The notes beneath the pieces are model-generated. The model saw nothing but the letters and a program-made list of their open reading frames with translations. It had not been told where the DNA came from and searched no databases. Below are positions 27,301-31,392 of a DNA stretch of 31,392 nt, piece after piece. The position numbers and the translations under genes were made by a program. Source of the stretch: a virus; the IMG/VR virus record IMGVR_UViG_3300030104_002360, positions 1 to 31,392 of that record; one strand, given 5' to 3'. Position 1 is the stretch's first letter. The number at the start of each line of letters is the position of its first letter.

Positions 27301-30186
27301 GCTGGGACTTCAGGTTCTAAATTTATAAAAGGATACGGAACAATAGCTAGAATAGGGACAGAATTAAGAAATGGTATACCTGTAAGAATTAAGGCAGTAG
27401 ATGTGGCTAATAAAGCACAGAAAGATTTGATGATAACAAATCAACCGCACTACGTTAAAATAGGAATACCAGGAAAAGGGATTGCTGTTTATAAATACAA
27501 ACCATTTAATGAAGCTAAAGTAAAAGGCGGAAAAGCAAGTAAACTTGATCAAGCTAAAAAATATGGTTCGTATAAGTTAGTTGATGTTGTAAAACCAGAC
27601 CCTAAAAAACGTAAACAAAAAAGAAGTGAAGGAACTAATCTTTTGAAGATGCAAAACATGGCAAAGAAAAAGCCAACAATAGCTAAATCTAAAAAGATGA
27701 AATTCTCACACAGTAGAAGTTCTGAGTTTACTGGATACAGCTCTGCTGATGCAGAAATGTTTAGCTTTGAAGAGTACCTTGAAGATAAAGGACATAACGT
27801 CAGGAGCGTTATGAAGAACAAGGTCTTAAAAGAAGCAATGGAGTCGCTCTATAAAAACTATGTCGCAAATTTTAATTTAGCCCAGGAGTTTGACCGAACA
27901 ATCATTCAAACTGGGAGAATTAAAACACTCTCAGAAGAAAAACTATATGATTACGCATCGGTTATGCAAAAGCTTGATCCTAGCGCGTTATCTTTTGCTC
28001 ACAAGGCTGTTGTATTAGAATTAGCTAAACGTGCATCAGAAGCTCAGAAAGCGTCTCGTAATGGTATAGACTGGACAGATAAGGGTGACATATCTTGGTT
28101 GCATGCTTGGTTTGGGTCAAACAATATTCCTGGGCACAGACCAGAAATTCAAAACTTAGTTCGTACTATGGAAAAAGAGTACGGAAAGTTTATGGAAGAA
28201 AATATTAAATTTCAAACTGAACTTGATAGGCTTACTAAAAATCTTATTAGAAGTAAGATAGCAGAAGGTGTAGGTCCTGCATCTAAAGTAGCTGAAGGTT
28301 TTAGATGGATTATGGGTTCTTATCCTAGCTGGACTGGGTACACCCAAAAAATGTATGAAAACATGTACGATAAAGTAGATGTTGAAATGAACGGAATAAA
28401 AACTCAAGAGTTAAAATTAAAAACAACAAAAGATTTTTTAGCTACAAAACCAACACAGGCTGAGGTAGAATTTTATACGTTCTTTAAAGAAACTACAAAC
28501 AAGTATGGTAGAGTAACACAACAAGCTCTTGGTGAAAGATATAAAGAAGGTTATATTCCTCATATTAAAATGGGGCTTTTTGGCTCTATAAAACAACGAG
28601 GTCTGTTTGGCCTTTATGATTATATGCTTCAAGGTACTGGAGATATTAATCATGTAAAAGTTAAAGGATATAATCCTATGACTGGTAAGCAAGAGATTTT
28701 ACCATTCCACCAATGGAAATTGGTATATTATTCTGCTAAAGGTACAAAAGGTGGGCTTAAAAGCTTAGTAGATAAAAAGCAATTTAAATCTGCTGCAAAA
28801 TTAGATATAATTAGAAAGCGTGCTGAAAAATTAGCAAAGCAAGGTAAACACGATGATGGAAGTAATATATCTATGACTGAACAGGAAGTTCACGGTACTA
28901 TGGGTACTAATTTAATGTCTAGGTTTACCAAGTCAAGAGGTGTAAGATCGGCAATGTTTGCTAGTGAAGATTTAGGAATGGCTCTTTCTCAGTATGTTAA
29001 CACTACATTGTTTACATATGGTAATGAAAACTTCAAAGGTTTTAAATCTATGACACCATTATTAGACGGTGTAATAGAATATAATAAAACCAAAGGAAAT
29101 AAAAATGCAGTTACATATTTAGAAAATGTTTGGAAAAAAGGATTTTATACATTTAAAGATAGTCAATTTGGATTAGGTAGATTAGGTGATAATGCGTTAC
29201 ATCAGCTAGTTAAATTAACTCGTATTAGATATTTATCTCTTGGAGTAGGTGGAGGTTTTGGAAACTTAATGGTCGGTAAATACAATGAGTTTAGGTCTAA
29301 AGGTGGTAAAAATTTCTTAAGAGGAGAATCAAGATATTGGGGTCAACGTAAAAAGGCTTGGGCATTAATTAAAAAACAATTGAACCCTGAGAAATTTGCA
29401 TATGACTTAATACAGGGTAATGATTCATCAGGTCTTGATACAATACTTATGTCTCCATATATAGGTTCAGAACACTATATTCAGGGTTCTGGATTTGTTT
29501 CTCAATTCACAGAAGAAGAATGGAGCAGAATAAGTGAAGACGGAGAAATACCTGCAGACCTGCAAGATAAAGTTGATCTTTATGTAGATAACGTAACAAG
29601 ACAACAAGGTTACGGTTACTCTAAAGTAGATCAAATTGGTATTGCTACTTATTCTTGGGGTAAAGCAATTATGCAGTTTAAGAAATGGATGCCTACATCT
29701 ATAGCTGAAAGATTCCAAAAAGAAACTATAGATAGATTTGGTGAGATGAGATCTGGTAGCAATAGAGAGGCTTTTATATTTGGAGCTGATTTTACTAGAA
29801 AATTAATAGCAGGAGAAGAGTCTATTAGTAATTTTAGAAAAAGATTTAATGAGCTTCCTAAAACAAAACAGGAATCTGTAAAAACATTCTTTAGAGGTAT
29901 GCAAGTTGTAAGTGCTTTAACTGTTCTTTCTATGCTATTTGGAGAATCAGATGACGAAGAATTAAGAGGTTTAGCAAGCGTAGCATCAGACACTAGAGAT
30001 GACATAATGTTTATGACAGATCCTAGAAGATTAAAGTATATGGCAGAGCCTGCATCTTGGAGTCTTGTAGAATCTGGCGCAACAATGGCTGTAGGTATCG
30101 CTACTGTAGATGAAGCTAAATTTGTTGGGGGGCTTAGAGGTGTTAGCTGGACTGCCGCTCAAGTGCTTCAAGAGTCAAAAAGTTAA
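18352..30186 (+). CDS. Giant multidomain virion RNA polymerase polyprotein (3,944 residues)
   Basis: This gene fills 38% of the window. Residues 175-345 are Ala/Gly-rich and hydrophobic, possibly membrane-active. Residues 457-780 are charged coiled coil, and 807-920 are acidic. Residues about 980-1215 hold a zincin-like peptidase with HEYGH (1044-1048) and a possible third ligand at Glu1163/1164. A KFxxSRS motif follows at 1248-1254. The RNA polymerase part has a beta-like NGVNATDAGAFI (1936-1947) and KKSSK (2216-2220). Its beta'-like RVPAHGKQS (2361-2369) and DHDGD (2407-2411) align with the RAPTLHR and NADFDGD blocks of cellular beta'; the three Asp residues would bind catalytic magnesium. 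A second KFxxSRS lies at 3117-3123, within a basic stretch, followed by 820 unrecognised residues. Virion RNA polymerases of crAss-like phages (phi14:2 gp66) transcribe early genes after ejection. Whether this one is cut into parts is unknown. Confidence 0.84.
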   Translation: MQEDLLNYADPSLINQGTASQPEQSELGANPMLSSDDSDYLAQQAAISGVEETINPLTSGLQKRDEQATNQGYVDPELMFEGNLEKGAKSLVAGVGIVVNDIGNMIDYAAMTMLPDEVRKSDTFMNLAERLPNFHEYGDALQKWGEVHQSPGLDEFTLDDMFKAEFWFTDVAKTLPYMAAMFIPGAQGAGIARGLMMAGAKSAAKRGLFGSAKRMLGVRAAQETAKAAAKGGAKAVAGAAATTGGTGLMGALATSTAAGEIGLTSLGSGLATWLGAGTASTTVIGAGLAGDVYNRAVDMGMTEEEAGEAAHGTFIDNMAWIGLNGLSWGVQFGGVSGRAFRAFNKMKGGAQTANQLQKTFGQRLMQHARRGAASGTFEGTEEMFQETYETWVQEKNLAEARGEEFISYTDFLTSDENRKTLGVSFAAGFLMGGRGGFMNSVAENGRRIFNKRVSIDDDINMYENMTEAQRKIRTLEIIEAAVREDQLDGLNGTLDKLQKAGKISAEERVDLDNIIVEYAEIAATLPFKEKLTEVGQQTLFNLKVKQNQNNKAKANLEALKDKSLQEANDNLTGKVLNDQIALIEAEHVVNMTNLENEMNENNEAVAKLLTAKKYSEKSKAVDQKRVSEINKFVETEEYANMSDSAKQDLLQERQNLQERIKEDSYVVNDALSMTESEFQQFTTEGAEQKAVADKEAAEAAGLKAEQAAEKSKEKAKSLFEKGKELFGKAYNATRDFAKKQALSFKESSAIKRVTKPITEDIQKLVDEGKSAEEISEFIKSKLTPEQIEKSGLTKERLNELIDEASVFYTGAKPEGEAVEVEAEEKLKTDPKTPTVTDDEVFDEIKRRRKEAGKKGKGSGIEGVTTQEEVDAVREELIKAKQDAEAESVIPEGQEQINPEEAEKESQKSAEQAKEESQSTVDSVLEFAKNVAKKSKKLLSRKENKELDKAITDLGKKWKKILPKVKSKKLKVEDETTKGTLSYYASINPGLHGAVMDAASKKFPDKQLLILRNVIDEYGEQVGGYAMGSAVLAKEGSDLALRIMHEYGHVYYDMLKDNPSFMRGVNKIIGSDIYNDVKKQYPELILYKTSDGNIVSAGDLITQVESSRLVENKKYKETIEAFREAVKSGDGEAINSLANNLLNKLQEDGVAKVLPDEQQVDIIEEAFVTSLAPQLATKLDLLFEKPAEAKEYKSFIRRTTERVAKMFTPSDSKKILSEVDRSFENLTTDEMYSKIADDFAKGTQGGSLKFQKSRSKRLKLNRTFSASIAVAMNKMTPNMYNTMSIQELSKTAIDFATQYSKSVGEEVKITKELREEVENRLLRHQEALKGFSLSPSGKTNGVSDIYKAAGMKQNLPSDSEQQQENFEEVETLLEDSDLGSDWYMSPEKAMDNSTSTFITAIMKIANPNSKGVYKKSRLEAGLLSMAHANRDNVNDFTRSFMSSSDPHIKKAREIMKERLSEGEMLSAIRDIHNNYRNKFIESILNTTVTSDGAISESVAIHDSERNRVNTMKRRGNEIFFKGKSMLKSVVLDKISAAQAKIKKGQKLSQQESVEIAAAILRSVEGVDNYLDYDQLANIRLYRGNRLLNIQDYITDIISDKSLIDKKTGKTYLSQGKIPVMNMVPLFKSMVIASRGKNAIKSVLDVNGNMTLGFNYNNNLLNSVDVIINMAKSPEGRKKLAQKYLKKRKGKLVGNPFIEMVIGLGVNGMADQAYQIGFDGGVISYRDGDGKGVKFEQQTKDDIVQFDMEKFASNWDSRKPGKTRSFYTQPIAIFANSKRRYSIAAPMATTEAQKQKVISGLIAKKDHKVKYKDGELALGFEIKANGKYDISPEVSKMKQWFYGNPNLIKSNKVLSKYATVSGDRVTITLEGEQMIEDYVFNYMVNSYYTQQLFVGKHAQAKSQSDYIKRATGAIARHDGSMRGVAIEPMIYKDVDENGVNATDAGAFILPEDVPMIQDRVSNNVGRGFKFVYYGSDMRVDDENTNMVGDESIADQDYYFKTYVHVLDPEFIADSPELQKIERELRARKKFNNNQQNMFGEVLNIAMYESAAKKAPAIHGTSASAESFEEGSEAWNQLNDAYMSGDKVVGIDGANMGIQLPMDKYREEVVEPTQMSAADLNELTPEQVENMQEILKLRQEALDLALEEAAGDILSEGIDATPEARAKSKKAVTDKISKSSVASTFNGIARYQAITNPRVSQNLPSLSKFYGNSIRSSVKKSSKVMTAGTIAIQGVAVGKGLKGYFDENGNEYIGMRYEVQPDGTTIKKRAILPAEAIVPAGLKGKYFARVDKEFNNETEAKRYADSLVVDRAASSNVDKAGVRIKGLNRKFPSARAAKEFLYNKIAVQPDGKFIILGDEFFGPRVPAHGKQSKPIMEIKGFQKEVLDKNGKHLNNHIQVSPEINRILGSDHDGDSLFINLPYDNPKTKRQEKVNELLDKQFKFYRNVAMFDLLTASMEYEADVEARIKSIEKKNPNRAKRSSQTSPIGASEFFEENVQGSGMIGTIAALNNGMSYTARYGVELGVEGGITVDGKTVEKFQDDTSRIGKESLSFKNAVLLNIALDNTKNQHATALGMNPSTISAVALMTRLGFDSSSLDSIFTSKASELYAKFKGKKALKDQTFINTNETSAAVLAYMNMFGGTAEQARKALDNAIALGGINIDTSLITGKDIDQMTSDEKQQMVSILAMFEVSEGVTKDIYAINNMLGQHKNVAYNEHEANKQISDFNDIIGGRSSLKGNGLTELNNNPIIKSYKDRLTKTSAIYQSNNITGTNHASRTMELIENLTGNENIARRDGDEQSKIVRDVFTNTLQNTVPMFKKTLKHLGNFEGDRPEPKVNKVVRNLQEKIQERNLEDNLFIQAIEFGFYEGYGNNMDKYTLKPNVDFINEYTTDGEILAIRKAYSELPLDVQEDIFIVDSIVNELGYRNTSVQPLFDMKTLEKLSEEIDTVHQEVLDDLSDIISPELMAESIILDNPEIIPTAARIHAGTSGSKFIKGYGTIARIGTELRNGIPVRIKAVDVANKAQKDLMITNQPHYVKIGIPGKGIAVYKYKPFNEAKVKGGKASKLDQAKKYGSYKLVDVVKPDPKKRKQKRSEGTNLLKMQNMAKKKPTIAKSKKMKFSHSRSSEFTGYSSADAEMFSFEEYLEDKGHNVRSVMKNKVLKEAMESLYKNYVANFNLAQEFDRTIIQTGRIKTLSEEKLYDYASVMQKLDPSALSFAHKAVVLELAKRASEAQKASRNGIDWTDKGDISWLHAWFGSNNIPGHRPEIQNLVRTMEKEYGKFMEENIKFQTELDRLTKNLIRSKIAEGVGPASKVAEGFRWIMGSYPSWTGYTQKMYENMYDKVDVEMNGIKTQELKLKTTKDFLATKPTQAEVEFYTFFKETTNKYGRVTQQALGERYKEGYIPHIKMGLFGSIKQRGLFGLYDYMLQGTGDINHVKVKGYNPMTGKQEILPFHQWKLVYYSAKGTKGGLKSLVDKKQFKSAAKLDIIRKRAEKLAKQGKHDDGSNISMTEQEVHGTMGTNLMSRFTKSRGVRSAMFASEDLGMALSQYVNTTLFTYGNENFKGFKSMTPLLDGVIEYNKTKGNKNAVTYLENVWKKGFYTFKDSQFGLGRLGDNALHQLVKLTRIRYLSLGVGGGFGNLMVGKYNEFRSKGGKNFLRGESRYWGQRKKAWALIKKQLNPEKFAYDLIQGNDSSGLDTILMSPYIGSEHYIQGSGFVSQFTEEEWSRISEDGEIPADLQDKVDLYVDNVTRQQGYGYSKVDQIGIATYSWGKAIMQFKKWMPTSIAERFQKETIDRFGEMRSGSNREAFIFGADFTRKLIAGEESISNFRKRFNELPKTKQESVKTFFRGMQVVSALTVLSMLFGESDDEELRGLASVASDTRDDIMFMTDPRRLKYMAEPASWSLVESGATMAVGIATVDEAKFVGGLRGVSWTAAQVLQESKS
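21481..21495 (+). other. HEYGH zinc metallopeptidase motif in the giant protein
   Basis: Residues 1044-1048 read HEYGH within LALRIMHEYGHVYYDML, which matches the HExxH zinc-binding helix with hydrophobic flanks. Glu1045 would be catalytic. The acidic pair at 1163-1164 (IIEEAFVTSLAP) lies about 115 residues downstream and could provide the third ligand, as in several phage polyvalent-protein peptidases. Confidence 0.65.
22090..22113 (+). other. Junction motif 1 (LKFQKSRS) in the giant protein
   Basis: Residues 1247-1254 sit in a basic stretch between the peptidase region and the polymerase region. The same pattern recurs at 27697-27720 as MKFSHSRS. It is a candidate linker or processing site; no cleavage is shown by the sequence. 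Confidence 0.4.
24169..24180 (+). other. Beta-like barrel motif (TDAG) of the RNA polymerase
   Basis: Residues 1936-1953, NGVNATDAGAFILPEDVP, resemble the GYNxEDS/A segment of the cellular beta subunit and the TDAQ segment of phage giant polymerases. This would mark the first double-psi beta barrel. KKSSK at 2216-2220 may give the conserved Lys residues. The alignment is by eye. Confidence 0.45.
25570..25584 (+). other. DHDGD catalytic motif of the RNA polymerase
   Basis: Asp2407, Asp2409 and Asp2411 form DxDGD, the metal-binding signature of double-barrel RNA polymerases. It follows RVPAHGKQS (bases 25432-25458) at a spacing close to that between RAPTLHR and NADFDGD in cellular beta', and is followed by SLFINLPYD, which matches QMAVHVPL. 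Confidence 0.82.
27697..27720 (+). other. Junction motif 2 (MKFSHSRS) in the giant protein
   Basis: Residues 3116-3123 close a Lys/Arg-rich linker (from about 3084) between the polymerase part and the C-terminal 820 residues. It repeats the KFxxSRS pattern of junction motif 1. The sequence then changes to an acidic start (DAEMFSFEEYLEDKG) resembling a new domain N-terminus. Confidence 0.4.
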
Positions 30187-30198
30187 CAAAAATAAATG

Positions 30199-30206
30199 TA
30201 TATTTG
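30199..30206 (+). promoter_or_regulatory. Bacteroidota-type -7 promoter element
   Basis: TATATTTG matches the Bacteroidota -7 consensus TAnnTTTG exactly and lies 13 bases before the ATG at 30220, in the 33-base gap after the giant gene. No strong -33 TTG box is seen at the usual distance (GTTAAC near 30182 is the nearest). It could drive the tail-fibre genes separately from the long upstream unit. Confidence 0.45.
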
Positions 30207-30219
30207 TAAAAAATAAATA

Positions 30220-30765
30220 ATGGCAGATAACACTTTAAATACAGATGTTGCAAAACAACTTAATATAACTGCAAGAAGAAATGATACTTTTCAAATGCAA
30301 TTAGAAATTAGAGATAGTAATAACTCTTTAATTGATTTTAGCGCAACTGCTGACACAGGTAGAAGAATTTATCAAGCTAAAATGACTATTGCAAATACTG
30401 GCGGAGATAAAATTTTAAATTTATATACAGAATATTGGAGAGACACAGCTGAAAGCGCTACAGTTACAGACCCTGACGGGACTGGTACTGGCAACTATAG
30501 CCATCCTGCTGATCTAGCGCCAGAAACAACAGCTGAAGGACATTACACTGGGAGTCAAGCAAACCCGTCAATAAAATTGCACGCGCAAACAACTAGCGGT
30601 AAAGCGCTTATATCTGTCCCTTATAGTTATATGGATTTTCAAGCAGGAACTTATAATTATGATTTGCAAATAAGAAAAAAAGAAAGCGCTGCAAGCGCAG
30701 TAGAGTATACTACTTGGCTTTATGGAACTTTTACTTTAAAATCTGATATTACAAAACTTGGTTAA
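30220..30765 (+). CDS. Beta-rich baseplate/fibre-attachment protein (BppU N-terminal-like)
   Basis: This 181-residue protein looks like the immunoglobulin-like N-terminal domain of phage upper baseplate and fibre-anchor proteins. The pattern is NITARRNDTFQMQLEIRDSN, then a LIDFSA turn, YQAKMTIANTGGDKIL, a strand ending in KALISVPYSYMDFQAGTYNY, DLQIRKKE, and a final LYGTFTLKSDIT. That is the 'rgDt....i.d..g.pidls...~..G.Y.YDlqi......~~.G.f.v..Dit' layout. Such proteins usually attach receptor-binding fibres to the tail. It is the first gene after the giant polymerase gene and has a candidate promoter of its own. Its stop overlaps the next start by one base. The family match is from remembered pattern, not a search. 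Confidence 0.6.
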   Translation: MADNTLNTDVAKQLNITARRNDTFQMQLEIRDSNNSLIDFSATADTGRRIYQAKMTIANTGGDKILNLYTEYWRDTAESATVTDPDGTGTGNYSHPADLAPETTAEGHYTGSQANPSIKLHAQTTSGKALISVPYSYMDFQAGTYNYDLQIRKKESAASAVEYTTWLYGTFTLKSDITKLG

Positions 30766-31392
30766 TGCCACATAATTATAATATACAAATATCTGATGCT
30801 ATAGAAACCCTTAATATAGGGTATTATCCTCATGGATTAATAAGGCTTAAAGAGAGTAGTGAAAGTGTTATTGTAGATACAACTCCAAATCAAACTACTG
30901 TTAATATAAATAGTGTTGAGTCATTTAATATAACAAATAGTATTGGGTCAGATAATTTATCTTTTGACACTTCAAATGCGTTAAGCGTTACATTAGGAAC
31001 GATATTGTCTACACCGCTATTGCAAGAGCTTGATGCTTACAAATATAGTTTAGAAGGTTTTACAATAAATAACGCAAGCACTTTTACAACTGGAGATATT
31101 GTGTATTTTGAATTTAGTGACGGAGCAAATGCTTACAATAGTATAATAAAAAAAGCAGACGTTCAAAATGTTGCAAAAGGTGCATATATGAGTTTAATGA
31201 TTTTTTTAAGCTACAATAATGGTTTATTAAAAGTTATGCATAAGGGTTACTTTGATTATGAATCAACAAATACTACAAACATAAATGGATGGAGTGTTGG
31301 TAGGACAATATATTTAGATCATACAAATAAAATAAACACAATACCAACATCAAGTCCAGGTCACTGGGTTAGATCTTTAGGTTTTTGTGTTC
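30765..31392 (+). CDS. Tail fibre-like protein, N-terminal part, partial
   Basis: An open frame runs from the ATG in the TAATG overlap at 30765 to the window end, giving at least 209 residues with no stop. It begins MPHNYNIQISDAIETLNIGYYPHGLIRL. The later part, GDIVYFEFSDGANAYNSIIKKADVQ followed by NVAKGAYMSLMIFL, GRTIYLD and PGHWVRSLGFCV, resembles a small beta domain found in fibre and receptor-binding proteins ('G.~vy~....g......A.....a.G......~G..vYl......t...P...g..vr.lGf.~'). Together with the preceding protein it suggests the start of the host-recognition gene module. The C-terminal receptor-binding part is beyond the window. Confidence 0.62.
   Translation, partial: MPHNYNIQISDAIETLNIGYYPHGLIRLKESSESVIVDTTPNQTTVNINSVESFNITNSIGSDNLSFDTSNALSVTLGTILSTPLLQELDAYKYSLEGFTINNASTFTTGDIVYFEFSDGANAYNSIIKKADVQNVAKGAYMSLMIFLSYNNGLLKVMHKGYFDYESTNTTNINGWSVGRTIYLDHTNKINTIPTSSPGHWVRSLGFCV

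Noticed and set aside
1-31392. Stop codon reassignment, known in some crAss-like phages
   Set aside because: TAA, TAG and TGA all occur at clear gene ends (TAG at 8179 and 13816, TGA at 6470 and 7072), and no gene is broken by in-frame TAG or TGA.
1-31392. tRNA genes, CRISPR arrays, integrase or insertion sequences
   Set aside because: Coding sequence is nearly continuous, the longest gap is 90 bases, and no repeat array, cloverleaf or transposase motif was seen.

Overview
The window looks like the late (virion) gene block of a large, AT-rich, podovirus-like tailed phage. The best fit is the crAss-like group (order Crassvirales), which infects Bacteroidota. Three things support this. The gene order is terminase, portal, acidic protein, major capsid protein, several 200-residue ring/adaptor proteins, an IHF-like small protein, a tubular protein and a 1,500-residue tail stabilization protein, then very large putative cargo proteins. 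The giant last protein carries a DxDGD RNA polymerase signature. Translation starts have A-rich leaders rather than Shine-Dalgarno sites. All genes are on the + strand. TAA is the main stop, with TAG and TGA each ending two genes, so the code appears standard. I saw no tRNA, rRNA, CRISPR array, integrase or insertion sequence. The host is inferred, possibly an aquatic flavobacterium; nothing in the window proves it.

Layout: 2-877 is the 3' part of the large terminase. 877-3054 is the portal. 3078-4112 is an acidic, probable scaffold-like protein. 4203-5738 is the major capsid protein. 5810-8791 holds five small neck genes (an unrecognised capsid-adjacent protein, two ring/adaptor-type proteins, an IHF/HU-like protein and a tail tubular protein). 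8775-13280 is the stabilization protein. 13285-18348 holds three probable internal virion proteins, one with an N-terminal lytic transglycosylase motif. 18352-30186 encodes one polypeptide of 3,944 residues. 30220 to the window end begins the receptor-binding/fibre genes. Genes are tightly packed, with 1-17 base overlaps or gaps of a few bases. The few real gaps are 23-90 bases and fall into two kinds: some carry a TTG(T/C)AAAA-type, promoter-like motif, and two carry a hairpin with a GTAA loop.

How it fits together: terminase and portal package DNA into the capsid shell, and the ring, tubular and stabilization proteins form the neck and short tail. The transglycosylase protein, its neighbours and the giant protein are probably packaged and ejected with the genome. 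The giant protein appears to be a virion RNA polymerase fused to other modules. In order it has an Ala/Gly-rich hydrophobic segment, a charged coiled-coil region, an HEYGH metallopeptidase motif, beta-like and beta'-like RNA polymerase motifs, and a further 820 residues. A short repeated motif (KFxxSRS) lies once between the peptidase and polymerase regions and once between the polymerase region and the C-terminal part. This suggests a polyprotein that might be cut by its own peptidase into an RNA polymerase of about 1,870 residues and two flanking proteins. This is the most interesting hypothesis in the window.
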